From assembly GCA_003989085.1 (NCBI GenBank), contig RXIV01000010.1, positions 32,847 to 96,846 of the forward strand: a stretch of 64,000 nucleotides of DNA, read 5' to 3'. The notes under the pieces are model-generated. The model saw only the letters and a list, made by a program, of their open reading frames with translations. It did no database searches and was not told where the DNA came from. A program made the translations under genes and the position numbers. This document shows positions 29,979 through 38,499 of the stretch, in pieces; position 1 is the stretch's first letter; every line of letters starts with the position of its first letter. The DNA comes from Candidatus Competibacteraceae bacterium (lineage in GTDB: Bacteria; Pseudomonadota; Gammaproteobacteria; Competibacterales; Competibacteraceae).

Positions 29979-31415
29979 ATGGAATGGGAAACTGTGATCG
30001 GGCTGGAAATCCACGCCCAATTAGCTACAAAGAGTAAAATCTTTTCCGCTGCTGCTACGGCTTATGGCGCGGAACCCAATACCCAGGCGTGCGCGATTGA
30101 TCTGGGAATGCCCGGCGTATTGCCAGTATTGAATCAGGAAGCAGTGCGAATGGCCGCCATGCTCGGATTGGCAATTGGCGCTAATATCGCCCGGCGTTCA
30201 ATCTTCGCCCGCAAAAATTACTTTTATCCTGATTTGCCGAAAGGCTACCAGATTAGCCAGTATGAATTACCCGTGGTTGAGAAAGGCGAATTGCTCATTG
30301 ATCTGGACGATGGTTCGAGCAGGATCATTGGCGTTACCCGCGCCCATCTTGAAGAGGATGCCGGTAAATCATTGCATGAGGATTTTCACGGCCAGTCCGG
30401 GATTGACCTGAATCGTGCAGGTACGCCCTTGCTGGAAATCGTCTCGGAGCCGGATTTGCGTTCGGCAAAAGAGGCGGTCGCGTATATGAAGAAATTGCAT
30501 CAGATGGTGGTTTATCTCGGCATTTGCGATGGCAATATGCAGGAAGGTTCATTCCGTTGCGACGCCAATGTATCGGTGCGACCCAAGGGTCAAAGTCAGT
30601 TCGGCACCCGCGCTGAAATCAAGAATCTTAATTCATTTCGCTTTGTCGAACGAGCGATTGAATTTGAAATCGAGCGACAGATCGATCTGATTGAATCTGG
30701 CGGAAAAGTCGTGCAGGAAACCCGGCTATATGATCCCGATAAGGGTGAAACCCGGCCCATGCGCAGCAAGGAAGAAGCCAATGATTATCGCTATTTCCCC
30801 GACCCGGATTTACTGCCACTGGCATTAGATGAGGCGTTTATCGAAACGGTCCGGGCCAGTTTGCCGGAATTGCCGGATGTCAAAAAACAGCGATTCATAA
30901 CGCAATATGGCTTATCGGCTTACGATGCTGAAGTATTAACGGCTGGCCGGCCGCTCAGTGACTATTACGAAGCCGTAGTCGCCCTGCTGGGTGGTGAGCC
31001 AAAATTGTGCGCCAACTGGGTCATGGGCGATTTCTCAGCCTTTCTGAATAGGGATAGCAAAGAGATTGCTGCTAGTCCGGTAAATCCGGAACAATTGGCA
31101 GCTTTGCTACGGCGGATTCAGGATCGAACCATCTCCGGCAAAATCGCCAAGGATGTTTTTGAAGCAATGTGGATGGGTGCAGGCGATCCGGACGCCATCA
31201 TTGAGCAACGCGGCTTGCGGCAGATTACCGATTCGTCGGCGATTGAAAAAGTGATCGATGAGGTGATCGCAGCTAATCCTGATCAGCTTGCCCAATACCG
31301 CGCTGGCAAGGACAAGCTATTCGCTTTTTTTGTCGGGCAGGTAATGAAAGCATCCAAAGGAAAGGCGAATCCACAGCAGGTGAATGATGTGCTTGTGGAA
31401 AAATTGAAGGGCTGA
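29979..31415 (+). CDS. gatB: Asp/Glu-tRNA amidotransferase subunit B
   Basis: Subunit that binds misacylated tRNA and catalyses the ATP-dependent amidation. Typical sequence includes [46 protein letters not shown] and [15 protein letters not shown]. The C-terminal YqeY-like tail domain ([30 protein letters not shown]) is complete. It lies 64 bp after gatA with its own AGGA site. Presence of GatCAB implies indirect synthesis of Gln-tRNA and/or Asn-tRNA. Confidence 0.96.
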   Translation: MEWETVIGLEIHAQLATKSKIFSAAATAYGAEPNTQACAIDLGMPGVLPVLNQEAVRMAAMLGLAIGANIARRSIFARKNYFYPDLPKGYQISQYELPVVEKGELLIDLDDGSSRIIGVTRAHLEEDAGKSLHEDFHGQSGIDLNRAGTPLLEIVSEPDLRSAKEAVAYMKKLHQMVVYLGICDGNMQEGSFRCDANVSVRPKGQSQFGTRAEIKNLNSFRFVERAIEFEIERQIDLIESGGKVVQETRLYDPDKGETRPMRSKEEANDYRYFPDPDLLPLALDEAFIETVRASLPELPDVKKQRFITQYGLSAYDAEVLTAGRPLSDYYEAVVALLGGEPKLCANWVMGDFSAFLNRDSKEIAASPVNPEQLAALLRRIQDRTISGKIAKDVFEAMWMGAGDPDAIIEQRGLRQITDSSAIEKVIDEVIAANPDQLAQYRAGKDKLFAFFVGQVMKASKGKANPQQVNDVLVEKLKG

Positions 31416-31450
31416 CTCCAATTCTATTGGTTAATTTACTGGAGCTTGTC

Positions 31451-31957
31451 ATGTCCAAGATTTGGCGGCTGATCACACATCATAAATATCAACGGGACGC
31501 TCTGGAATGGTATAGGAATGAACGCTTCATAGCCTTAAACTGGGGTTGGACCGGTGATCTGCGAATCCATGAACCCACCGGTGAACCAGCGATTCATAGC
31601 CTGATCGGGCCAACGGATGACCATCACGCGGCGCGATGCCTGTGGGATTTTTTTCGCGTGATGGAAATCAATGATCTGGTCATCTTGCGACTGGGTGATG
31701 AGTGCATTAATGATTGCGTCGTCCGGGTGGGCGGCTATTTTTGGGATAAAACCTATCCGCCAAAACTCAACCACTACCCGGACTGTCAAGAATACGAATG
31801 GCAGGGTTATCTTTACCGGAAAAACTGGGAGTATTTTCACCGCCGGGAAATGGCCTTTGTTGGTCAGGCCGCAGAAGCAAAACAGTTGTGGGAAAGCACC
31901 GAAATGGCTCCTGACTATTCCGTTTATATGGCGCTGAATCAGCGGATTTATAAGTAA
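31451..31957 (+). CDS. Small EVE/PUA-like domain protein, function unknown
   Basis: 168 aa from an ATG with GGAG six bases upstream (an in-frame start at 31427 lacks one). The pattern IWRLITHHKYQRDALEWYRN, then FIALNWGWTGDLR, a helix before FFRVMEINDLVILR, and VVRVGGYFWDKTYP is reminiscent of EVE/YTH-PUA folds, in which W and G residues line a pocket for modified bases. The remaining part ends in a short helical tail. No fused nuclease or GTPase domain is present. It follows gatB by 35 bp. The fold call is from pattern only, so treat it as a hypothesis. Confidence 0.65.
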   Translation: MSKIWRLITHHKYQRDALEWYRNERFIALNWGWTGDLRIHEPTGEPAIHSLIGPTDDHHAARCLWDFFRVMEINDLVILRLGDECINDCVVRVGGYFWDKTYPPKLNHYPDCQEYEWQGYLYRKNWEYFHRREMAFVGQAAEAKQLWESTEMAPDYSVYMALNQRIYK

Positions 31958-31982
31958 GAGCCAGGCCGTCTCCACGAGTGAT

Positions 31983-33272
31983 TTATGGCGCTCGCACTAA
32001 CCGGAATCCCAGGTCATCGCTCAATGGATCCGCTCCCGCCCGCCAGTGACCGCCGCGAATCGCTGCCGCCTCCGGCAGGCGATTCGCGCAGCGCTGTTCC
32101 TGCCCGCCGTAATCGCGCTGATATTCGGAGCAAGTCCATTCCCGATCCTGCCCCTCGGGATCGGTCGTCAGCACCCCCGCCCGAGCAGCGGACTCCCACT
32201 CCGCTTCAGTCGGCAGGCGATAAGCCTGACCGGTGCGCCGCGCCAGCCACCCGGCATAATCCACTGCCTCCTGCCAAGTCACCCGCGCCAAATCGCTTGG
32301 ATTTGAGCCAGGATCGGGCGACGGCGCTTCCCGACCAGCAGCTTCGGCAAACCGGCGATAGGCGTCGAGACTGACCGGGCGACGACTGATGACGAACCGT
32401 CCGCCCGGAACCTGGGTCATTTCCGGCCCTTCGCTGGACGGGGGAGCGGTTTGCGACGTAGGAACTACCGCCGGCGCTCCTGCTTGCGGCTCAGCAGGCA
32501 TCGGAATCGCCGCCGTTGCCGGCAGAAAATAAAACTCACCGCGCAGCGAGGACGCTACCCACGGAATCTGACTGCCGCCAGTATCCCGCTCGACGGCCAC
32601 CAGCACCTGCTTGAACACCTGCTCCAGACTCAGCCCCGGCGTATTGAGCGCCTCCAGCAAATGGCGGGTATAGGGACTGTTACGGCCCGCTCCGCCATCT
32701 TGCGAGACCGCGCCCGGCCCGGTCGCGTAGGCGATGAAGGTTCCCGCCGGGCCGTCCATCCGCGCCAGCCCCCGACTACCGAGGCTACGGGTGAAAGGAT
32801 TATTGCGGCAGGCGTCCAGAATTACGATATTGAAGCCATTGCCAGCCGCTTCCATCGCCCGCAGCACCGCCTCGGCATCAACGCCCTCGTCGGGAATCTC
32901 GAACTCCTGGCGAATATCGACTCCCACGGGAATCAGATAATTTTGGCCCTTGAGCTGGACGCCATGCCCAGCGTAATAGAACAGCCCGACCCCACGCTGT
33001 TGTCGCAACTGCTGCTCAAACTCGCGCAGCGCCTGACGCATGGTCTGCCGGTCAGCGTCGATGCGCTCGATGACCTGAAAACCCAGTTCGCGCAGCTTCG
33101 CCGCCATATCCCGCGCATCATTGGCTGGATTGCGCAACGGCGCATCCTGGTAAGCGCCATTGCCGATCACCAGCGCGGTGCGGGTCTCAGCCATAGCAAC
33201 GGTCGCAACAGCTATCCATAGCAGCAAACCGATGGCGCTGGTCAGTAGACGTTCAGAAAAGCGGTTCATCAT
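31983..33272 (-). CDS. Secreted caspase-family protease fused to a shortened FGE-sulfatase domain
   Basis: 429 aa with a signal peptide (cleavage near AMAET). Residues 30-255 are a C14 caspase/metacaspase domain: RTALVIGNGAYQDAPLRNP, the catalytic His103 in YYAGHG and Cys155 in LDACRNNP, and the late GRNSPYTRHLLEAL. A Pro/Ala linker (about 256-285) leads to a C-terminal formylglycine-generating-enzyme-like domain (VPGGRFVISRRPVSL, YRLPTEAEWESAARAG, IRGGHW, GFRLVR). The FGE part is about 145 residues, clearly shorter than a full domain. It is transcribed divergently from the next six genes. Such caspases cleave after basic residues in studied cases; the substrate here is unknown. Confidence 0.88.
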   Translation of the reverse strand: MMNRFSERLLTSAIGLLLWIAVATVAMAETRTALVIGNGAYQDAPLRNPANDARDMAAKLRELGFQVIERIDADRQTMRQALREFEQQLRQQRGVGLFYYAGHGVQLKGQNYLIPVGVDIRQEFEIPDEGVDAEAVLRAMEAAGNGFNIVILDACRNNPFTRSLGSRGLARMDGPAGTFIAYATGPGAVSQDGGAGRNSPYTRHLLEALNTPGLSLEQVFKQVLVAVERDTGGSQIPWVASSLRGEFYFLPATAAIPMPAEPQAGAPAVVPTSQTAPPSSEGPEMTQVPGGRFVISRRPVSLDAYRRFAEAAGREAPSPDPGSNPSDLARVTWQEAVDYAGWLARRTGQAYRLPTEAEWESAARAGVLTTDPEGQDREWTCSEYQRDYGGQEQRCANRLPEAAAIRGGHWRAGADPLSDDLGFRLVRAP

Positions 33273-33397
33273 GATAATTCGTTACCGAAAAAGACTTATC
33301 TTGAAGTGAATGACCCCAGTGGGCGATCTGCACATTATCCACTGAATGCGACCTTAATGAACCGGGGGACCGCCCTGCTGACCAAAGGCGTCTGCTC

Positions 33398-34015
33398 ATG
33401 GTGAAAATGAAACCGATGGCGAAAATAATTAGGAAAATCAACTTGTTTCTGGCAATCGCCTTGCCAATGATTCTGGCGCTGTGGATTGCCGGTTGTGCGA
33501 CTCCGCCCGCAAAGCCACCCGCGACCCCCGTTGTCGATCCAGTGCAGATCGGCAATCCCAAAGCCGGTTTTGCGGTAACGCTCCGCTGCGACCGCCAAGC
33601 GCTACATATCGGCGAAGCGGTACGGCTGGATTTGCGAACCGCCGCCCCCGGCTATCTCAATCTCTACTTCATCAATTCATCCGGCCAGACCGGCCAGTTG
33701 CTGACCAATTATCCAGTACAGGCCAATGAACCGGCTACTTTTCCACCTGCCGGCGGTAAAAAGCTGCGCTACGCGCCCAGTTCGCCGCCCGGCGTCGAAA
33801 CCTTCATTCTGGTCGCCACTCGCCAGCCGCTAAATCTGCTGAGGCGGGCCGACATCAAGAATGTGAAGAAGCCGCGCACCCCAGTCGCGGAATTGAACAT
33901 GAACGGTTCACAACTGGTGAACCGGCTGCGCGGCGCACTGCAACGGTGGCCGACGCCGGACTGGAACGCCACCAGCATCCGCTCCCCACTCCTCGCACCC
34001 GGCAGCCGAACGTAA
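33398..34015 (+). CDS. DUF4384-domain lipoprotein
   Basis: 205 aa with a basic N-terminus, hydrophobic stretch and lipobox (LWIAGC, Cys33), hence an anchored periplasmic lipoprotein. The body carries the DUF4384 pattern: GEAVRLDLRTAAPGYLNLYF, GQTGQLLTNYP, and ATRQPLNLL. DUF4384 is repeatedly found beside or fused to caspase-like and kinase domains, probably as a ligand- or substrate-binding module (inferred). Alternative ATGs lie at 33407 and 33416. A 67-bp gap with a -10-like box separates it from the TerD gene. Confidence 0.8.
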   Translation: MVKMKPMAKIIRKINLFLAIALPMILALWIAGCATPPAKPPATPVVDPVQIGNPKAGFAVTLRCDRQALHIGEAVRLDLRTAAPGYLNLYFINSSGQTGQLLTNYPVQANEPATFPPAGGKKLRYAPSSPPGVETFILVATRQPLNLLRRADIKNVKKPRTPVAELNMNGSQLVNRLRGALQRWPTPDWNATSIRSPLLAPGSRT

Positions 34016-34041
34016 CGGCGGCGAAGCGATGGCTCGCGTTG

Positions 34042-34047
34042 TATAAT
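34042..34047 (+). promoter_or_regulatory. Perfect TATAAT -10 box before the TerD-domain gene
   Basis: TATAAT at 34042-34047, 35 bp before the ATG at 34083. No good -35 element is seen at 16-18 bp, so an activator-dependent or weak promoter is likely if it is used. Confidence 0.35.
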
Positions 34048-34082
34048 TTCGTTCTCACTGACATGGATTTCCGCGCATCTGC

Positions 34083-34985
34083 ATGAAAGAACTGATCAAA
34101 GGGGCTAATGCCCCCCTGGCGGCCTCCGGCCTGGTTCAAATCCGCCTGCTCTGGCGCGCCGCTCCGGGTGAACTCGATCTGGCCTGCTTTGCGCTGACTG
34201 CCCATGAGCGCGTTCCTGGCGATGACTGGTTCGTGTTCTACAACCAGCCGGCCAGTCCCAAGGGGGCAATCCTGCTGGATCCGGATCGCGCCGCCTTCCT
34301 GATCAATCTCGATGTCCTGCCCGCGACCATCCGCAAGTGCGTTTTCACCGCTACTCTGAGTCACGGCAGTTTCCAGGCGGTGGTGGATGCGACTTTCATC
34401 ACGGCCCCGACTATGGGCGATGACGCCGCCCGGTTCCGGCTGCTTGAAACCGCTGACTGCCGCTCAGTGCTGATCGCCGAGATCTATCGCTACAACGAGC
34501 AATGGAAGGTGCGCGCCAAAGGCGAAGGACTAAAACTCGATTTGGCCGGCCTGAGTCGGATGTTCGGAATCAATGTGCTGGATGAAACGCCCAGTGTTCG
34601 TCCAGCGCTGACGCCGCCTGTTGTACTTCCCCCGACGCCTTCCCCACCGCTGGTTCGCCATTCAACGCAACTCCCGGCTGTGCAACAACCGCCCCCGCAT
34701 CCTCCCAGCGCTGCCCCGGTCCCAACGCCCCCGCCGGTTCCGGCTCATCCTGCGGCCCCGCGTAGTTTTTATGAGCGATACACTCCGCTGATTGCATCGG
34801 TGTTAGGCGCTTTCGCCTTAATCACCGGCAACCTCCTTGTATCCAGGTGTGCGCCGCCCCCACCTATTCAGCCGGTGGTCATCGTCCAGCCGCCGACCGT
34901 GGCAACCTCTCCCGCTATCCCACAGCCGGTCAACCCGGCCAAAACTGCTGAATCACCACACGGAAAATCGCAGTCATCGCGCTGA
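34083..34985 (+). CDS. TerD-domain protein with proline-rich linkers and a transmembrane segment
   Basis: 300 aa. Residues 1-175 resemble the TerD/TerA calcium-binding stress domain (LVQIRLLWRAAPGELDLACFAL, DDWFVFYNQPASP, LLDPDRAAFLINLDVLP, RSVLIAEIYRYNEQWKVRA, GLKLDLAGLSRMFG). A Pro-rich linker (about 180-225), one TM (YTPLIASVLGAFALITGNLL, about 230-250) and a second Pro-rich tail follow. There is no signal peptide, so the TerD domain should face the cytoplasm and the tail the periplasm. TerD domains occur in tellurite, phage and colicin stress systems; no other ter genes are seen here. Confidence 0.8.
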   Translation: MKELIKGANAPLAASGLVQIRLLWRAAPGELDLACFALTAHERVPGDDWFVFYNQPASPKGAILLDPDRAAFLINLDVLPATIRKCVFTATLSHGSFQAVVDATFITAPTMGDDAARFRLLETADCRSVLIAEIYRYNEQWKVRAKGEGLKLDLAGLSRMFGINVLDETPSVRPALTPPVVLPPTPSPPLVRHSTQLPAVQQPPPHPPSAAPVPTPPPVPAHPAAPRSFYERYTPLIASVLGAFALITGNLLVSRCAPPPPIQPVVIVQPPTVATSPAIPQPVNPAKTAESPHGKSQSSR

Positions 34986-35079
34986 TTTCGTCCCGCCAGT
35001 GGATTGCTTTCCCCGCTAGCACATCCCAAAATTTCCCGATGAAACTTCTTCCATCCACTCGCACCAACCGGAGTCCTCC

Positions 35080-35733
35080 ATGTTGAATCCTTCTGGAAAA
35101 AACCTTCTCATCGCCACTGCCATCAGCATGTCGTTATCCGGTTGCGCTGGCATGAATGACCAGCAGACCACCGTCGCCCAAGGCGCGGGCGTCGGCGCGC
35201 TCCTCGGCGCAGGTTTGGGTTACGCCATTGGCGGCAATAGCACTAGCACTTTGATCGGCGCGGCAGCGGGCGGTCTGATTGGAGCCGGCATCGGCAGCTC
35301 AGTCGCTGATCGCAAGGCCCAGTACGCCCGCCAAGAAGATTTCCTGGTCGCTGAAATCCGTCGTAACGAAGAATTTATCCGCGAAGCCGACGCCGAAAAT
35401 CGCAAGCTTTATCAGGATATCGCCCAACTGGACCGTGAATCGCGGCGACTGGCGCGGGACTACCGATCCGGTAAGGCCAACCGCGACGCCCTGGTCCGGC
35501 AGAAAGCCACTGTGGAAAAGCAGTTGGCGACCGCCAAAAAAATCAACTCACTGGCTGAACAACAATTGGCGGACGCCAATCAGGTCTATGGTGAAACCAA
35601 GCAACAGCGCGGGCCACGGGATCAATACACCCAACAACTGGAATCCAACGTGGTCAAACTGAAGGAAACCCGTCAGCAATCCAGCCGGAATGTGGCCAGC
35701 TTGCAGCAGATGTACGACACCATGTCGATCTGA
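35080..35733 (+). CDS. Glycine-zipper lipoprotein with long coiled coil
   Basis: 217 aa. Lipobox LSGC (Cys22). Residues 33-76 form a glycine-zipper membrane segment (GAGVGALLGAGLGYAIGG, then GAAAGGLIGAGIGS), followed by a charged coiled coil to about residue 210. Similar zipper lipoproteins sit in the outer membrane or bridge envelope layers; the partner is unknown. It is 94 bp after the TerD gene with GGAG near the ATG. Confidence 0.75.
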   Translation: MLNPSGKNLLIATAISMSLSGCAGMNDQQTTVAQGAGVGALLGAGLGYAIGGNSTSTLIGAAAGGLIGAGIGSSVADRKAQYARQEDFLVAEIRRNEEFIREADAENRKLYQDIAQLDRESRRLARDYRSGKANRDALVRQKATVEKQLATAKKINSLAEQQLADANQVYGETKQQRGPRDQYTQQLESNVVKLKETRQQSSRNVASLQQMYDTMSI

Positions 35734-35809
35734 ACCCACCCCACGATCCAATCACCCGCACCGCCCCCTCCCGCTACTGGCGGGAGTCCGGGAACCGGAG
35801 GTCTGCTTC

Positions 35810-36313
35810 ATGAAAACCATCACTACTCTGTCTGGCAGCGCCTTGAGCCTGCTCATCCTGGCTGGCTGCGCCACCGATCCGAACAACGATCCGCACTCCG
35901 GCGGCTTTTTCGGCGGGGTACATGGGCTAGCATCCGGGGACTACGACGCCCGCCAGCAAATCTTGCAGGAACAGCGGGGTGAATCGCTGAACCAATTGCG
36001 CGCACTGCATGAAGAAGGCTCCTATCTGGAAGCCGAACGGCAGATGAAGGCCGAGGATGTCGCCGCCCAGCGCCGGCAACTGGCGGCGCTCAAGGCTAAA
36101 AACCGGGCGCTGGCCAACCGGATCAACCAATTGAAATACTCCAAGACTATGACCGAACGGCAGACGGCGGATCTGCGCCGCAAACAGCAGCAATTGACCG
36201 GCAACATCCAGCAATTTGAAACCCAGTTGGAACGGGGACAGCTCACCGCCACCCAGGCTGACGCCAAACGGTTGAGCCTGGAGCGGCAGTACGACGCCAT
36301 CAAGGATTTGTAA
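35810..36313 (+). CDS. Coiled-coil lipoprotein
   Basis: 167 aa from the ATG at 35810 (MKTITTLSGSALSLLILAGC; Cys20 lipobox). An upstream frame from 35690 would give a spurious extension. After a short Gly/Asp segment the rest is predicted almost wholly helical coiled coil with heptad-like Leu, rich in Q, R and A. It has no enzyme motifs. It lies between another coiled-coil lipoprotein and a TPR protein, suggesting a structural or scaffold role (inferred). Confidence 0.75.
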   Translation: MKTITTLSGSALSLLILAGCATDPNNDPHSGGFFGGVHGLASGDYDARQQILQEQRGESLNQLRALHEEGSYLEAERQMKAEDVAAQRRQLAALKAKNRALANRINQLKYSKTMTERQTADLRRKQQQLTGNIQQFETQLERGQLTATQADAKRLSLERQYDAIKDL

Positions 36314-36366
36314 ACGGCTGCTGGGCGCAAGGATCGGAAGCATCAGACGAGAGGAGACAGGCGAAG

Positions 36367-37071
36367 ATGACTCACTTACGCAAACCAGCATGGCTGCTGG
36401 CGATGTGGCTGGCGGCGATCCCGGCCTTCGCACAGAATCTCGAAAGCAATCGATTCTATGTACAACAGATGATCGAGCGGGCCGCCGCCAACGATGAGCA
36501 CGGCGTCGTCGCCATGCAGCGGATGCTGGAGCAAAATCCGCGTCCAGCGGCGGCTGATCCGGCGGCAGCAAACGCGATGTTGCAAGCCGGACTGGCGGCG
36601 CTGCGCCAGGACGATTCAAACGCAGCCCTCACTGCATTCCAGCAAGCGGTTCAAATGGATCCCGGCAATATTGAAGCGGCCAATCACCTGGGGCTGGTCT
36701 ATCGTAAGCTAGGCCAATGGACTGAGGCGGAGCGCGCCCTGCAACAGGCGCTGTCCCTGGAACCGACCCGGGCCGTCGCCTGGTTCCAGTTGGCTCAGGT
36801 CTATGGCCTGCAAAATGATGTCCAACGGGCAACCGGGGCCTTGGCCAATACTTACCGCTATGCCCAAAACCCAATGCGGGCTGAGGAAATTTTGCGCAAC
36901 ATTGCTGAAAACGAGGCCGCCGACACCCTGCGTAATGCCGCGCTGGCGACTTTGCGCCTGCAACAGTTGCCGGTGGCGGACCTCATCATGCCGCCACTGG
37001 CCCCGAATTCTGACATGATGCCGATGACTACGCCGGCCAATCCCCTGCGCCCACCCCGGTCCGCGCCATGA
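36367..37071 (+). CDS. Secreted TPR protein
   Basis: 234 aa with a signal peptide (ends about AIPAFA) and an array of TPR-like helices: residues about 60-170 show AGLAALRQDDSNAALTAFQQ, HLGLVYRKLGQWTEAERALQ and LAQVYGLQNDVQRATGAL. The N-terminus (FYVQQMIERAAAND) and the whole TPR part are similar to the N-terminal half of the following TPR-protease. It was probably duplicated in tandem. Its stop overlaps the next ATG (ATGA). Confidence 0.8.
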   Translation: MTHLRKPAWLLAMWLAAIPAFAQNLESNRFYVQQMIERAAANDEHGVVAMQRMLEQNPRPAAADPAAANAMLQAGLAALRQDDSNAALTAFQQAVQMDPGNIEAANHLGLVYRKLGQWTEAERALQQALSLEPTRAVAWFQLAQVYGLQNDVQRATGALANTYRYAQNPMRAEEILRNIAENEAADTLRNAALATLRLQQLPVADLIMPPLAPNSDMMPMTTPANPLRPPRSAP

Positions 37072-38471
37072 AGGCCCGATGGGTGGTTCCGGCGCTGCTG
37101 GCGCTGGTCAGTATGGCGGCGACTGGCGCAGGTCAGTATGAAAAATTCGACTATTACGTCCAGCAAATGATCGCTGCGGCAGTCGCCAAGGATCCGGCCA
37201 GCGTGCAAACCTTCCGGGAACAGCTGGATAACCTGCCTCGTCAGGAACCGGGCGATGCGGCCCAGGCCCAGTCGTTCCGTCAACGCGGGCTGGATCAACT
37301 GGCCGGCAACAACTTTAAGGAGGCGCTGGCGGCGTTTCGTCAAGCCTTTATCACCGATCCTGCCAATGCGGACATCGCCGGCCAACTCAGTCTAACTTAC
37401 CTGCGCTTGCGTCGTTTCAAGGAGGCTGAGCGGCTGGCGGTCTACACGCTGGCTCTGGCGCCGGGCCAGTCGGCTGCCTGGCTCACCCTGGGCCAAATCT
37501 ACGGTCAAACCGGCGATGCCCGACGCGCCGCCGGCGCTTTCGCTAATGCTTACCGCTTCGCCCAGGACCCAGCGCAGTTGGCCGAACAATTGCGGCAACT
37601 GGGTGCAACCGATACCGTCGATACCGTCCGAATCGGCGCATTGCAGGCGCTGCAAGCAGTCCAGCCTGGTTCCGTCCTGCCCGATCCTCCGACCCTCGCA
37701 CCGACCCACCCTGCGGCTCATCCGGGAACCGGAAGCACCGCGCCGGCAATGGCGACTACTCCGTTATCAGCAAACCCACCGCTGCCTGATGCGCTGAAAC
37801 GGGGGCTAACGACATCCAGCCAACCACTGGCAGCCAATTCCGCGCCCAAGCCCAGCCCGCCAGTGAGCAGTGACAATCCGGGGCAGCGGATTTACCGGCG
37901 CAGCCTGCCGCTCACCTGCCTGATCGTCACCTTTCGCAACGGCAAAAGCGACAACCTGGGCAGCGGCCTGCTGGTGTCAGTCGATGGCCTGGTGCTGACT
38001 AACGATCATGTGATTGAAAAAGCCGATAACCTGGCAGTGAAGTGCGGCGACCGGGAATCGGTAGCCAAAGTGATCCGGCGCGGCAAAGCGCCCGATCTGG
38101 CGCTGTTGTCCACGACCCTCAATAGCGCAGACAGTTTGACGCTCAATCAGACATACAACCAGGATCTAGTGGGCCGGGATGTCTTCGTCCTTGGCAATCC
38201 CTATGGCCTGGAAGGCACCTTTTCCACCGGCGTCATCAGCGGGCTACGGGCGATTGATGGGGTGCGCTATATCCAGATCTCTGCGCCGATCAGCCCCGGC
38301 AATAGTGGCGGGCCAGTCATCCTGAGCGATGGCACCGTCATCGGCATTGCCACCATGGGCCTTAAGGTGGGCCAGAACCTCAACTTCGCCATCGCCGCCA
38401 CCGAGGTGATCGCCGCCGGTTTTTTCGACCCGGGCCGGACGAAAAACCTACCGTCGAAAGGCAAACCCTGA
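37068..38471 (+). CDS. Periplasmic TPR-trypsin-like serine protease fusion
   Basis: 467 aa. After a signal peptide, residues about 20-195 are TPR repeats like those of the preceding gene (DYYVQQMIAAAVAKD, RGLDQLAGNNFKEALAAFRQ). A Pro-rich linker follows, then an S1C trypsin-like domain with His314 (LTNDHVIEK), Asp343 (APDLALL) and Ser413 (SPGNSGGP). No PDZ domain is present, unlike HtrA proteases. TPRs may replace PDZ in substrate or partner selection (inferred). The ATG overlaps the previous stop by four bases. It is convergent with lysS. Confidence 0.85.
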   Translation: MKARWVVPALLALVSMAATGAGQYEKFDYYVQQMIAAAVAKDPASVQTFREQLDNLPRQEPGDAAQAQSFRQRGLDQLAGNNFKEALAAFRQAFITDPANADIAGQLSLTYLRLRRFKEAERLAVYTLALAPGQSAAWLTLGQIYGQTGDARRAAGAFANAYRFAQDPAQLAEQLRQLGATDTVDTVRIGALQALQAVQPGSVLPDPPTLAPTHPAAHPGTGSTAPAMATTPLSANPPLPDALKRGLTTSSQPLAANSAPKPSPPVSSDNPGQRIYRRSLPLTCLIVTFRNGKSDNLGSGLLVSVDGLVLTNDHVIEKADNLAVKCGDRESVAKVIRRGKAPDLALLSTTLNSADSLTLNQTYNQDLVGRDVFVLGNPYGLEGTFSTGVISGLRAIDGVRYIQISAPISPGNSGGPVILSDGTVIGIATMGLKVGQNLNFAIAATEVIAAGFFDPGRTKNLPSKGKP

Positions 38472-38499
38472 GGTTTCGCCAAAACGGGCAATGACGGCG

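Noticed and set aside
32451..33221. Plus-strand frame of 256 codons opposite the caspase gene
   Set aside because: Antisense shadow rich in Arg and Gln, without homology that I recognise.
34083..34985. Tellurite resistance operon
   Set aside because: Only one TerD-like domain and no terABC, terZ or related genes nearby.
31983..38471. Abortive-infection defence system based on caspase and trypsin
   Set aside because: Both peptidases carry signal peptides and there is no NTPase or effector-associated domain; an envelope role is more likely, though not shown.
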